Shown here piece by piece: positions 23,167 through 31,834 of a DNA stretch of 64,000 bases; position 1 is the first letter of the stretch, and every line of letters begins with the position of its first letter. The notes beneath the pieces were generated by a model that saw only the letters and a program-made list of their open reading frames with translations, did not search any database and was not told the DNA's origin. The stretch lies in the NCBI RefSeq assembly GCF_001676385.1, contig NZ_LYVJ01000002.1, forward strand, positions 248,001 to 312,000, read 5' to 3'. The position numbers and the translations under genes are program-made. Origin of the DNA: Stenotrophomonas maltophilia (GTDB taxonomy: Bacteria > Pseudomonadota > Gammaproteobacteria > Xanthomonadales > Xanthomonadaceae).

Positions 23167-23262
23167 AGTCGACTGTCAGTCGACTGCACAGAAATCTGTA
23201 CCGACCAACGGTCGGTACCCACCGCAATTCGGTGGGCGACGACCGTTGGTCGTCGCTCCTTT
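23163..23262. repeat. Three-hairpin GTAG-type repeat, with terminator-like end
   Basis: Starting on the stop codon: GTAGAGTCGACTGTCAGTCG hairpin, then GTACCGACCAACGGTCGGTAC, then ACGACCGTTGGTCGT followed by a run of T at 23260-23266. The array may both end the upstream transcript and belong to the dispersed GTAG repeat family. Confidence 0.7.
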
Positions 23263-23264
23263 TT

Positions 23265-24452
23265 TTACGGGCGCAGTTCGACGCCGATGGCTTCGGCGGC
23301 ATCACGCGCGATGGCACGTGCTTCGTCGATGGTTTCCGCGCGCGCCAGGGTCACACCGACGCGGCGATGGCCGTGCACGCTGGGCTTGCCGAACAGGCGC
23401 ACGGCGGTGTCTGGCACCTGCAGCGCGGCTGCAACGTTGTTGAAATACGGCACGCCCTCGCCGTGCGCCAGCAGTGCACACGACGCCGACGGACCGCTCT
23501 GGCGGATCAGCGGGATCGGCAGGCCGAGGATGGCGCGCGCATGCAGGGCGAACTCGCTCAGTTCCTGCGAAACCAGGGTCACCAGGCCGGTGTCGTGCGG
23601 GCGCGGCGATACTTCGCTGAACCACACCTCGTCCCCCTTCACGAACAGCTCGACGCCGAACAGGCCCCAGCCACCAAGGTCGTCGGTGATTGCACGCGAG
23701 ATCTCTTCGGCACGCGCCAGTGCCGCGCTCGACATCGGCTGCGGCTGCCAGCTTTCGCGGTAATCACCATCCTTCTGCAGATGCCCGATCGGCGCACAGA
23801 ACGAGGTGCCACCGGCATGACGCACGGTCAGCAGGGTGATCTCGTAATCGAAATCAATGAAGCCCTCGACGATGCAGCGGCCGGCACCGGCGCGGCCACC
23901 GGTCTGCGCGTACTCCCAGGCTGGGGCGATGTCCGCCTCGCTGCGCAGGGTGCTCTGGCCCTTGCCCGAGGACGACATCACCGGCTTGACCACGCACGGC
24001 AGGCCGATGGCGGCCACGGCGGCACGGTACTCGGCCTCGGTATCGACGAAGCGGTAAGGCGAGGTCGGCAGTCCCAGGGTTTCGGCGGCCAGGCGGCGGA
24101 TGCCCTCGCGATCCATGGTCAGGCGCGCGGCACGCGCGGTCGGGATCACCCGCAGGCCCTGCTCCTGTTCCAGCTGGACCAGGGTCTCGGTGTGGATGGC
24201 CTCGATCTCCGGCACCACCAGGTGCGGCCGCTCCTGGGCGATCAGGGCACGCAGGGCCATCGCATCCAGCATGTCGATCACGTGCGAGCGGTGCGCGACC
24301 TGCATGGCCGGCGCATCGGCGTAGCGGTCGGCGGCGATCACCTCCACGCCCAGCCGCTGCAGTTCGATGGCCACCTCCTTGCCGAGTTCGCCCGAGCCCA
24401 GCAACAGCACCCGGGTGGCGGAGGGAGACAACGGGGTTCCAAGCGTAGCCAT
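23265..24452 (-). CDS. purT: Formate-dependent phosphoribosylglycinamide formyltransferase (PurT)
   Basis: A 395-residue ATP-grasp enzyme catalysing step 3 of purine synthesis from formate, ATP and GAR. Motifs: [49 protein letters not shown] (ATP-grasp P-loop), and [14 protein letters not shown]. Start ATG 24452 ([17 protein letters not shown]) agrees with the family length of ~393; the frame continues upstream without support. It converges on the EEP gene across a repeat array. No purR box searched successfully by eye. Confidence 0.96.
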   Translation of the reverse strand: MATLGTPLSPSATRVLLLGSGELGKEVAIELQRLGVEVIAADRYADAPAMQVAHRSHVIDMLDAMALRALIAQERPHLVVPEIEAIHTETLVQLEQEQGLRVIPTARAARLTMDREGIRRLAAETLGLPTSPYRFVDTEAEYRAAVAAIGLPCVVKPVMSSSGKGQSTLRSEADIAPAWEYAQTGGRAGAGRCIVEGFIDFDYEITLLTVRHAGGTSFCAPIGHLQKDGDYRESWQPQPMSSAALARAEEISRAITDDLGGWGLFGVELFVKGDEVWFSEVSPRPHDTGLVTLVSQELSEFALHARAILGLPIPLIRQSGPSASCALLAHGEGVPYFNNVAAALQVPDTAVRLFGKPSVHGHRRVGVTLARAETIDEARAIARDAAEAIGVELRP

Positions 24453-24542
24453 GGCAGTTCCAGCAGCGATGTGAAGGCGGGAGGGCATTCTAGCTGCCTG
24501 GATGCCCCGGCCATGGCGTCCGACGAACGGCATCCATTATCT

Positions 24543-24559
24543 GATATCAATTTGATATC
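24543..24559. promoter_or_regulatory. Perfect palindrome GATATCAATTTGATATC
   Basis: 17-base perfect palindrome (8-base arms, one central base) 31-47 bases upstream of the SPFH-gene ATG, in the purT/SPFH divergent region. It is AT-rich against a GC-rich background, so selection is likely. Possible operator for the ribbon-helix-helix protein encoded two genes down, or for a GntR/PadR-type regulator. A related palindrome is at 40266. Confidence 0.6.
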
Positions 24560-24589
24560 TTAAATTCAATTCCTCAAGGACGTACCGTC

Positions 24590-25471
24590 ATGAAAGAGAA
24601 GTCGCTGTCTTCCCTCAATGGCCTCGGCACGTTGGCCGGCGCCCTGCTCGTCGCCCTCGCCGGCACCGCCCAGTTCGTGCTGGGCGCGGCCGCCAAGGCC
24701 AGCACCGGCTCCCCCAACCTGCTGCTGATGCTGCTGGGCGCGGTGCTGGTGGCCGTGAGCATCTTCGTCCTGGCCGGCCTGTACACGATCCAGCCCAACC
24801 AGGCGGCGGTGCTGAGCCTGTTCGGCAAGTACGTAGGCACCGTGAAGGACAACGGCCTGCGCTGGAACAACCCCTTCTACGCCAAGCGCCGGGTCAGCCA
24901 GCGCGTGCGCAACTTCGAGAGCGGCAAGCTGAAGGTCAACGAGCTGGACGGCAGCCCGATCGAGATCGCCGCAGTGATCGTCTGGCAGGTGGTCGATGCG
25001 TCCGAAGCGGTCTACAACGTGGACGACTACGAGAGCTTCGTGCACATCCAGTCCGAATCGGCACTGCGCGCGATGGCCACCAGCTATCCCTATGACCAGC
25101 ACGAGGACGGCCAGCTGGCCCTGCGCAGCCACGCCAGCGAGATCTCCCAGCACCTGAAGAACGAACTGGCCGAGCGCCTGGCCGACGCCGGCGTGCAGGT
25201 GCTCGACGCGCGCATCAGCCACCTCGCCTACGCCGCCGAAATCGCCCAGGCCATGCTGCAGCGCCAGCAGGCCAACGCGGTGATCGCTGCGCGCACGCGG
25301 ATCGTTGCCGGTGCGGTCGGCATGGTCGAAATGGCCCTGGCCGAACTGCAGAAGAACGGCGTGGTGCAGCTGGATGAGGAGCGCAAGGCGCACATGGTCG
25401 GCAACCTGCTGACGGTACTGTGCTCGGACCGCGGTACCCAGCCGATCGTCAATGCCGGATCGCTGTACTGA
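24590..25471 (+). CDS. SPFH (stomatin/prohibitin) domain membrane protein
   Basis: A 293-residue protein with two N-terminal hydrophobic helices (residues ~12-32 and ~43-65). They lead into an SPFH domain: [20 protein letters not shown], then [20 protein letters not shown]. An Ala/Glu-rich coiled segment with [20 protein letters not shown] follows. Family members form ring-like oligomers that organise membrane microdomains or hold proteases; the partner here is unknown. First gene of an operon with a ribbon-helix-helix protein, a small ORF and a PH-domain membrane protein. Confidence 0.9.
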   Translation: MKEKSLSSLNGLGTLAGALLVALAGTAQFVLGAAAKASTGSPNLLLMLLGAVLVAVSIFVLAGLYTIQPNQAAVLSLFGKYVGTVKDNGLRWNNPFYAKRRVSQRVRNFESGKLKVNELDGSPIEIAAVIVWQVVDASEAVYNVDDYESFVHIQSESALRAMATSYPYDQHEDGQLALRSHASEISQHLKNELAERLADAGVQVLDARISHLAYAAEIAQAMLQRQQANAVIAARTRIVAGAVGMVEMALAELQKNGVVQLDEERKAHMVGNLLTVLCSDRGTQPIVNAGSLY

Positions 25472-25517
25472 TTCCTCTCGCAACGGGGCGCGCCACTGCG
25501 CCCCGCCAGGAGCCCCC

Positions 25518-25697
25518 ATGAGTGAGAAGAAAGCCTATCCGCTGCGCATCAACGCCGAGGTCCTGGCCGCGGCACAGCGCTGGGCTGACGACGAGCTGCG
25601 CAGCCTCAATGCGCAGATCGAATACGTACTGCGCGACGCCTTGCGCAGGGCAGGACGCCTGCCGAAACCCAAGCCATCGCCGGAGGACATGGAATGA
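25518..25697 (+). CDS. Small Arc-like ribbon-helix-helix protein
   Basis: A 59-residue protein beginning [20 protein letters not shown]; the pattern PLRI-N[14 protein letters not shown]...[17 protein letters not shown] is that of an Arc/MetJ-type ribbon-helix-helix domain. The start at 25518 has a good AGGAG seven bases ahead. It ends in a Pro/Lys-rich tail. Such small proteins often accompany SPFH genes in this group and may bind DNA or modulate the SPFH protein. Overlaps the next small ORF by four bases (ATGA). Confidence 0.8.
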   Translation: MSEKKAYPLRINAEVLAAAQRWADDELRSLNAQIEYVLRDALRRAGRLPKPKPSPEDME

Positions 25698-25873
25698 GCA
25701 AGCGCTGGAGTTGCCAGCCACTCGAAGCCCCGCTGCCCAGGATGGACCTGCGCCGTGCCGAAGATGTCGGGGCCGGACTCGGCCGCATGCGACCGCTGGG
25801 CGCGGAGCCGGTCTCCATCACCCTCCCGGCGCCGGGATACCCGGCGATGCGGCTGTCCAGGAAGGAGGCCTGA
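25694..25873 (+). CDS. Small uncharacterised ORF (59 residues), translationally coupled
   Basis: Opens on the ATGA overlap with the ribbon-helix-helix gene and ends just before the PH-domain gene. It begins [20 protein letters not shown] and contains [20 protein letters not shown] and a basic C-terminus. No family recognised. Its last codons contain the AGGAGG that serves the downstream gene, so its translation may be coupled to that gene. The tight packing supports a real gene, but it could also be a leader ORF. Confidence 0.5.
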   Translation: MSKRWSCQPLEAPLPRMDLRRAEDVGAGLGRMRPLGAEPVSITLPAPGYPAMRLSRKEA

Positions 25874-25876
25874 ACC

Positions 25877-26470
25877 ATGGCCATCGGCGACCCGAAACCG
25901 TTCGAACTGGCCGACAGCTCGCCACTGCGCGTGCTGTGGATCGTGCTGCCACTGATCGCCGGCCTCGTGATCTGCGTGTACGCGCAGTTGCGTGAGGCAC
26001 CGGCCACCGTCCCCTGGATCGAGCTGACCCTCTCGCCGCCGTGGTTGCGGATGGGCGGCGATGCCGCCTGGAGCCTGCTGGTGATCGCTGTGCTGGGCGT
26101 CGGGCTGGCCGCAGCCTTCTTCCGCCGCCGGGTGGAACTGGCCGGTGACGTGCTGGACGTGCGCTCGACGATGTACCGGCGGCGCGTACCGGTCGCGCAG
26201 CTGCGTCTGGACCAGGCCGAGGTGGTCGACCTCGGTCGCGACCGACGCTACGGTATCCGCGTGAAGACCAACGGCTATTCAATGCCTGGCTTCTACTCGG
26301 GCCACTTCCGCCTGCTGGGGGGCTGCAAGGGCTTCGCGCTGGTCACGGATCGAGCGCGCGTGCTGGTCCTGCCGGTCAACGATGGCAGCGCGCTGCTGCT
26401 CAGCGTGGATCGGCCGCAGGCACTGCTGGATGCGCTGCGCAAGGTGGCCGCTGCGGCGCCCCGGCAGTAA
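25877..26470 (+). CDS. Two-helix membrane protein with bacterial PH-like domain
   Basis: A 197-residue protein with transmembrane helices at ~20-38 and ~67-85, followed by a ~100-residue beta-rich domain (VELAGDVLDVRSTMYRRRVP, YGIRVKTNGYSMPGFYSGHF) resembling bacterial PH-type domains. It is preceded by an AAGGAGG ribosome site inside the upstream small ORF. Likely works with the SPFH protein at the membrane; function unproven. Confidence 0.7.
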   Translation: MAIGDPKPFELADSSPLRVLWIVLPLIAGLVICVYAQLREAPATVPWIELTLSPPWLRMGGDAAWSLLVIAVLGVGLAAAFFRRRVELAGDVLDVRSTMYRRRVPVAQLRLDQAEVVDLGRDRRYGIRVKTNGYSMPGFYSGHFRLLGGCKGFALVTDRARVLVLPVNDGSALLLSVDRPQALLDALRKVAAAAPRQ

Positions 26471-26479
26471 GCTGCGTCG

Positions 26480-27289
26480 ATGCAACGTCGCCCGATCCTG
26501 CTGATCAATACCGAGGCCATCGAACTGTGGCCGGCCGACCTGCTGCGTGCGCGCAGCAACCTGGATGCGCGCCTGCTGTCGCACGCGCGCTGGGTGCTGC
26601 GGCGCAAGCGCGATGGGCGTTACCTGGCGGCGGTGCTCGCGCATGGCGTGCACTCGCTGGTGCCACGCCTGCCGCATGAGCCCGGGGTGGAAGAAGCGTT
26701 GGCACTGCTGGAGGCACCGGCCACGCGTCCCTTCGGTGCGACCCTGGAAGATCAGTGGTTGCCACTGGCGGGCCTGCAGCATCGCCTGCAGCAGCTGGGC
26801 CTGGATGCGCACGGCTATGCCGAGGGCAGCGGCCTGCCGCTCGAGCCCGAACCCCGCCTGCTGCATTACGCCGGCCGGGATCGATTTGCCCGTCCACTCT
26901 GGTTGCGCCGGGGTGCCGCGCAGGGCTGGCGACGGATGCGCCTGCATGCAGCACGGGACGGTATTGCGCTGGACGCGATCTCCGGTTTCCGCAGCCATGC
27001 CTACCAGCTGGGCATCTTCGAACGGAAGCTGGCACGCGGGCTCAACGTGGCGGAGATACTGAGAGTCAACGCCGCGCCAGGCTTCAGCGAACATCACAGC
27101 GGACAGGCGCTGGATATCGGCACGCCGGGGGATCCGCCCGCCGAAGAATCCTTCGACGCCACCGATGCGTTTGCCTGGTTGCAGGCCCATGCCGGCGGCC
27201 ATGGCTTCCGGCTGAGCTACCCGCGCGACAACCCGCACGGGATCGTCTACGAACCGTGGCACTGGTGCTGGAAGCCAGCCAACGGCTGA
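26480..27289 (+). CDS. M15 family (VanY-type) D-alanyl-D-alanine carboxypeptidase-like protein
   Basis: A 269-residue protein. The C-terminal half holds the M15B zinc site: SGFRSHAYQ, then SEHHSGQALDIG (His205/206 and Asp212) and EPWHWCW (His261). Such enzymes trim stem peptides of peptidoglycan. There is no obvious signal peptide and the N-terminal ~150 residues are unfamiliar, so access to the periplasm is unclear. It starts nine bases after the PH-domain gene and may belong to the same operon. Confidence 0.85.
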   Translation: MQRRPILLINTEAIELWPADLLRARSNLDARLLSHARWVLRRKRDGRYLAAVLAHGVHSLVPRLPHEPGVEEALALLEAPATRPFGATLEDQWLPLAGLQHRLQQLGLDAHGYAEGSGLPLEPEPRLLHYAGRDRFARPLWLRRGAAQGWRRMRLHAARDGIALDAISGFRSHAYQLGIFERKLARGLNVAEILRVNAAPGFSEHHSGQALDIGTPGDPPAEESFDATDAFAWLQAHAGGHGFRLSYPRDNPHGIVYEPWHWCWKPANG

Positions 27290-27377
27290 GCCCCTCGTGG
27301 CGAAAGCCTGAAGCGGTCAGCGCATGGCCGCGGGATGGAACAAGAGAGCAAAGACAAAAGCGGGTCGCTTCGCTCGA

Positions 27378-27452
27378 AGCCGAGCATGGCTCGGCTCTAC
27401 AGAAGCTGCCGCGCAACGACTCCATGTAGGGCCGAGCCATGCTCGGCTGCAC
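27378..27452. repeat. Inverted pair of GCCGAGCATGGCTCGGC REP hairpins
   Basis: GCCGAGCATGGCTCGGCTCTAC at 27383-27404 is mirrored by GTAGGGCCGAGCCATGCTCGG at 27427-27447. This is the paired, head-to-head GTAG-type REP arrangement of S. maltophilia, sitting between the M15 gene and the convergent DUF423 gene. Confidence 0.75.
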
Positions 27453-27464
27453 CCCGGATTACCG

Positions 27465-27836
27465 TCACCGCCTCAATGCATTGATCGCCAGCAACACCCA
27501 TCCGGCCATCATGCTGGTGCCACCGATCGGTGCCAGCCGTGTCGGCCACTGCCACAACGCCCCGCCCGCCAGGCTGCCGGAAAACAGCAGCACCCCCAGC
27601 AGCAGCACATACAACGCCAGGTGCGCGATCGCCCCCTGTGCACGCGGCCCCAGCGCCACCAGCACCGCACCATGCGCGAACGCGTACAGCGCCGCGATGT
27701 TCAGGTGCTGCTGCGCCAGCGGATCGGCAGCCCCATGCGATGCATAGGCGGACAGGGCTATCGCCGTGGCGGCCAGCAGCGCGCCCAGGCAGGCCAACAG
27801 GGAGGGTTTACGTGCGCGGCGTTCAGGATTGAACAT
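27465..27836 (-). CDS. DUF423 family small membrane protein
   Basis: A 123-residue protein with about four transmembrane helices. The pattern LGALLAATAIALSAYASHGA, then QQHLNIAALYAFAHGAVLVAL, then GVLLFSGSLAG matches DUF423 (YwdK/YgdD). These are conserved inner-membrane proteins of unknown activity. Transcribed alone. Confidence 0.85.
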   Translation of the reverse strand: MFNPERRARKPSLLACLGALLAATAIALSAYASHGAADPLAQQHLNIAALYAFAHGAVLVALGPRAQGAIAHLALYVLLLGVLLFSGSLAGGALWQWPTRLAPIGGTSMMAGWVLLAINALRR

Positions 27837-27876
27837 GACGGCTCCTTGCGCGGCACCCGGCAGCGGGCGCGGGATG

Positions 27877-27909
27877 AAAAAAAACGCGCCGCAGGAAGCG
27901 GCGCGTTTT
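27877..27909 (-). terminator. Terminator of the SRPBCC/GyrI-like gene
   Basis: Perfect 12-base stem AAAACGCGCCGC/GCGGCGCGTTTT with a five-base loop, followed in the leftward direction by a run of T. It lies 30 bases past the stop of the gene at 27940. Confidence 0.85.
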
Positions 27910-27939
27910 CGTGTCCAGCACTACATGGGCCAGCCGGGG

Positions 27940-29013
27940 TTACTTGACGGCCCAGTAGATGTCGTAGGTACCTTCCGGGGTGAACGACTTGTCGATGCCG
28001 TCCTTCCAGGTTTCGTACGGACGGTCGATGACTTCGTTGCCGGAGGTCACCGCCCAGGCGCGCAGGCCATTACGGGCCACGTCCAGGCCCGCCATGTGGC
28101 CGGTGTACGCTGCGTGCGCCGAACGGTGCGGAGCGACGTGCACATACTTGACCGGAGCGCCGCCGTCGATCTTGACGGTCAGCTGCTCGGCGGTCGCACC
28201 TTCGGTACCCTTCTTCTTCACCGGCTGGGCGATGTCGAAGGCGTACTTCTCCTGGCCGAAATCGGTGGTGATGATGCGGAACGGACCGGCAGCTTCAAGG
28301 CCATTGGCCTCCATAACGCGCTTGATCCACTCCTGGTTGTCCTTGATCGACTTGGTGATGGTGTCCTGGCCGCGGTCGACGTTGCCGGCATTGACCACCA
28401 GCAGGTCCTCGGCCGGCACATCGACGATGGCCAGGTCGGTCAGCGGTGCTTCCGGGGTACGGTAATCAACGTTCGGAACGGTGGCGAGCATGTTCGCGAT
28501 GCGCGACAGGCCCAGCTTGATGTCGTCACCCACCTGGCGGCTGACATACAGGCCGGCGTAACGGCCGAACAGGTCAAAGCCGTACTTCACCGAGTAGTCC
28601 TGGGTGATCTTGACGTTGCGGCCGCCCTTGCCGGTCGGCTCCAGGTTGAAGGTGGTGACCTTGTCGTGGCCCTTGGTCGGGTCCTCGATGGCGATCACGA
28701 CACGCTTGTTCTCTTCGGCCTCGGTGATCTTCCACGAACCGCTGCCCAGTTCCTTGGAGGTGAAGTCGAGGGTGGCGCCAGCGCCGGAGGCCGGGCCGGA
28801 CAGCTTCAGATCAACGGCGGGATCGCGCAGTACCAGCGGGTTCCAGTCCTTGAAGCGGCGCAGGCTGCTGACCGTGTCGTACACGATCGTCATCTTGCGG
28901 TTGGTCTCGATGCTTTCGGTGATGTGACGCTCGCCCGGCAGACACACGCCAATGATGACGAACAGGCCAGCCACGATCCCCAAGGCGATCAGGAACTCGA
29001 TAATACGGGTCAT
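27940..29013 (-). CDS. Membrane-anchored SRPBCC protein with C-terminal GyrI-like domain
   Basis: A 357-residue protein with an N-terminal anchor or uncleaved signal (IIEFLIALGIVAGLFVIIGV). Residues ~30-180 look like an SRPBCC/polyketide-cyclase ligand-binding fold (KMTIVYDTVSSLRRFKDWNP, RFKDWNPLV). Residues ~190-357 resemble a GyrI/AraC effector-binding domain (GPFRIITTDF, ending TYDIYWAVK). It probably binds a hydrophobic small molecule at the periplasmic membrane face. No enzyme activity can be predicted. Single gene with its own terminator. Confidence 0.72.
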   Translation of the reverse strand: MTRIIEFLIALGIVAGLFVIIGVCLPGERHITESIETNRKMTIVYDTVSSLRRFKDWNPLVLRDPAVDLKLSGPASGAGATLDFTSKELGSGSWKITEAEENKRVVIAIEDPTKGHDKVTTFNLEPTGKGGRNVKITQDYSVKYGFDLFGRYAGLYVSRQVGDDIKLGLSRIANMLATVPNVDYRTPEAPLTDLAIVDVPAEDLLVVNAGNVDRGQDTITKSIKDNQEWIKRVMEANGLEAAGPFRIITTDFGQEKYAFDIAQPVKKKGTEGATAEQLTVKIDGGAPVKYVHVAPHRSAHAAYTGHMAGLDVARNGLRAWAVTSGNEVIDRPYETWKDGIDKSFTPEGTYDIYWAVK

Positions 29014-29246
29014 TCAGAGAGTCTCCGGGGCCGATCCCACGGCCGGGTTGATTGAAGCGAAGCGCCAATCCTAGCAGGCTTCGCGGGCATTGTTTATCGG
29101 GATTGGCGCACCGGTTTCCGTGCCGGCTGCGTATTTGTATGGACAAAGAATTCGAAGGGTACCGCATACGCCCCCCTCCATGTAGGGGCCGCCCCCGCCG
29201 CAAGCCTGAAGCGGCACTGTAACCCACTGTATATGAAAGATTTTCC

Positions 29247-29891
29247 TCACACGAGCTGGAGTTCAAATGCCTTCAGGACCGCCCGCGTGCGGTCGCGCAC
29301 GCCCAGCTTGGAGAGGATGTTGGAGACGTGGTTCTTGATGGTGCCCTCGGCCACGCCCAGCGAATTGGCGATCTCCTTGTTGGAGAAGCCGCTGGCCATC
29401 AACCGCAGGATCTCGGTCTCGCGGTCGGTCAGCGGATCCGGGCGGTCCAGGCTGACGAACTCGTTGCGCATGTGTTCCAGCCCGGACAGCAGGCGCTGGG
29501 TCACGGCCGGCTGCACCAGCGAGCCACCGTCGGCCACGGTGCGGATGGCACCGACCAGCTGCTCCAGGGTCACGTCCTTGAGCAGGTAGCCTTTGGCACC
29601 GGCCTTGAGCCCGGCCAGCACCAGCTGGTCATCGTCGAAGGTGGTGAGGATGATGGTCGGCGGCAGTTGCTCCTGGCGCGACAGCACCTGCAGCGCCTCC
29701 AGCCCGGACATCACCGGCATGCGCATGTCCATCAGCACCACGTCGGGATGCACCTGCGGTATCAGCTCGACCGCCTGGCGACCGTCGCCGGCCTCGGCCA
29801 CCACCTCGATGCCGTCATCAAGCGCCAGCAGGGAGCGGATTCCCTGCCGCACCAGGGTTTGGTCGTCAACCAGGCAGACGCGAATCATCAA
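29247..29891 (-). CDS. NarL/FixJ-family response regulator (DesR-like)
   Basis: A 214-residue regulator. The receiver domain has Asp55 (LMDMRMPVMSG) as phospho-acceptor, conserved DD at the N-terminus and Lys in GYLLKDV. The C-terminal LuxR-type helix-turn-helix shows LTDRETEILRLMASGFSNKE and VAEGTIKNHVSNILSKLGV. Its start overlaps the sensor-kinase stop (ATGA), so kinase and regulator are coupled. Target genes are unknown. Confidence 0.93.
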   Translation of the reverse strand: MMIRVCLVDDQTLVRQGIRSLLALDDGIEVVAEAGDGRQAVELIPQVHPDVVLMDMRMPVMSGLEALQVLSRQEQLPPTIILTTFDDDQLVLAGLKAGAKGYLLKDVTLEQLVGAIRTVADGGSLVQPAVTQRLLSGLEHMRNEFVSLDRPDPLTDRETEILRLMASGFSNKEIANSLGVAEGTIKNHVSNILSKLGVRDRTRAVLKAFELQLV

Positions 29892-31084
29892 CGCACTCCT
29901 TCAGGAACCTTGGTAAGGGCAGCCACCAGCACCGTTGCCGGCACCGTCGCCCGCAGCCGGAAGCCTTCGCCGGGGCGGGTCTCGATCTGCAGCTGGCCGC
30001 CACATTGTTGCAGTCGCTCGCGCATGCCGCGCAAGCCATTGCCCACATTGACCATTTCCGCACCGACACCGTCGTCACGGGCCTCCACCACTACCCGGTC
30101 GGGTGCTTCGCGGTACACCTGGATCCACAGGTGGCGCGCATCGGCGTGGCGCACCGTGTTGGTGATGATCTCCTGGGTGCAGCGCAGCAACACGTGGGCA
30201 CGCTGCGGATCTTCCACGTTCAGCGGGTCCTCGATCTGCAGCTGGATGTCCAGCGATGGCACGTTCTCGGTCAGCGGGCGCAGGGCAGCGGCCAGGTCGA
30301 TGGCGCCGGTCTCGCGCAGTTGGCTGACCACCTCGCGCACGTTGCCCAGCAACAGCTTGGCGAGGGTGTGCGAACGTTTCACGTGGTCCAGCGCCTGGCC
30401 CTCGGCCAGATGGCCGGCCACTTCCAGGTTCAGGGTCAACGCGGTCAGCTGGTGGCCCAGCAGGTCATGCAGCTCGCGCGAGATGCGGGTGCGTTCGTTG
30501 ACACGCGCACTCTCGGCCAGCAGGGCCCGGGTCGCGCGCAGTTCGGAGTTCAACCGCCGCTGTTCATCGCGGGCCTCCGTCTGCTGGCGCGCGACCAGGC
30601 TGGTCACGAAGATGAACATTGAAAAGCCGCCATACAGCAGCGACTGCATCACGGCCTCGAAGAGCGGGAAGCGCAGCAGCAGGTAGTAGACCGGTGCCAC
30701 CGCCAGCTGGCTGACCAGCAGCCACAGCACGCCCAGCCGCACCGACAGCATCCAGGGAATGACGCCCGCAGCCACCATCATCAGGATGCTGCCCAGGCCC
30801 GAACCACTGAGGAAGCTGACCCCCAGCGCCGAGACCGTCAGCAGCAACAGCAGCCCGCGGTCCAGCCAGCTGGTGTGGCTGTCGCTGCGCAGGATCCGGG
30901 TCAGCCAGTAATAGGCCGTGCCGAAGGAGAGGTAGGCCACGAACAGCAGCACCGCCCAGCCGCCGATGTCGTTGCGGCTGTGCAGGTTTTCGAACTGCGA
31001 GTACGCCAGCGGCAGGCCGACCATGACCCAGGTGAACAGGCCGGCCAGGCGGAGGACGCGTGTATGGCTGAGGGCTCCCAACAT
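29888..31084 (-). CDS. Membrane sensor histidine kinase (DesK-like, HisKA_3)
   Basis: A 398-residue kinase with about five transmembrane helices in the first ~160 residues. A coiled dimerisation helix follows, with the phospho-acceptor His206 in RISRELHDLLGHQLTAL (HisKA_3 type), then an HATPase domain (EIITNTVRHADARHLW, DDGVGAEM). The many-helix sensor without a periplasmic loop resembles DesK, which senses membrane state. The trigger here is not known. Upstream gene of the pair. Confidence 0.92.
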   Translation of the reverse strand: MLGALSHTRVLRLAGLFTWVMVGLPLAYSQFENLHSRNDIGGWAVLLFVAYLSFGTAYYWLTRILRSDSHTSWLDRGLLLLLTVSALGVSFLSGSGLGSILMMVAAGVIPWMLSVRLGVLWLLVSQLAVAPVYYLLLRFPLFEAVMQSLLYGGFSMFIFVTSLVARQQTEARDEQRRLNSELRATRALLAESARVNERTRISRELHDLLGHQLTALTLNLEVAGHLAEGQALDHVKRSHTLAKLLLGNVREVVSQLRETGAIDLAAALRPLTENVPSLDIQLQIEDPLNVEDPQRAHVLLRCTQEIITNTVRHADARHLWIQVYREAPDRVVVEARDDGVGAEMVNVGNGLRGMRERLQQCGGQLQIETRPGEGFRLRATVPATVLVAALTKVPEGVR

Positions 31085-31235
31085 GCCAGCACTCTACGGG
31101 CCTGGCCTGGGTCCTGCACTCCCACGGAAGTCATGCCTGCCCGGTCGCCTGTTCATGCCGCAGCCCACCCCGGGCATGCAATAATCGTGCGCAGGGTCCC
31201 TCGATGGACCGACCGCGTTACCCCACGGAGTCACA

Positions 31236-31832
31236 ATGTCGATTGTCATCCGCGACGTGCGCGAGCACGAGCTCGATTCCGTCCTGGCTTTGAACAACAA
31301 CGCCGGCCTGGCCATCCTCCCCCTGGATGCGGCCCGGCTGCGCCTGTTCTATGAAACCGCCGAATATTTCCGCGTCGCCGAGCGCGACGGCAACCTCGCC
31401 GGTTTCCTGATCGGCTTCGGCAGCGACAGCCAGCACGACAGCAGCAACTTCGCCTGGTTCAAGCAGCACCTGGACACCCCGTTCTTCTATATCGACCGCA
31501 TCGTGGTCGCCAGCCGCCGTCGCGGCGGCGGCGTCGGCCGTGCGTTCTATGCCGACGCGCAGAGCTTTGCCGAGCTGCGCTACCCGCAGATGACCTGCGA
31601 GGTCTTCCTCGACCATGGTGCTGATGCCGCCCTGCTCTTCCACGGCAGCTTCGGCTTCCGCGAGCTGGGCCAGAACACCATGCCGCAGGTCGATGTGCGC
31701 GCCAGCATGCTGGCCAAGGAACTGTGCAGCTATCCCTGGGTCCAGGAGACCTACGGCGGCAAGCTGCCGGATGTGGCGTGGACACGCGACCGGCAGCTGC
31801 CGGCGCAGGCACAGCGGTCGACGGGGACCTGA
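31236..31832 (+). CDS. GNAT family N-acetyltransferase
   Basis: A 198-residue protein with the GNAT core: a beta-strand FYIDRIVVASRRRGGGVGRAF containing the acetyl-CoA binding R/Q-x-x-G-x-G/A (RRRGGGVGR), then EVFLDHGADAALLFHGSFGF. It ends two bases before the GTG start of minC, so it is likely cotranscribed with the min genes. The substrate is unknown. Confidence 0.85.
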   Translation: MSIVIRDVREHELDSVLALNNNAGLAILPLDAARLRLFYETAEYFRVAERDGNLAGFLIGFGSDSQHDSSNFAWFKQHLDTPFFYIDRIVVASRRRGGGVGRAFYADAQSFAELRYPQMTCEVFLDHGADAALLFHGSFGFRELGQNTMPQVDVRASMLAKELCSYPWVQETYGGKLPDVAWTRDRQLPAQAQRSTGT

Positions 31833-31834
31833 GC

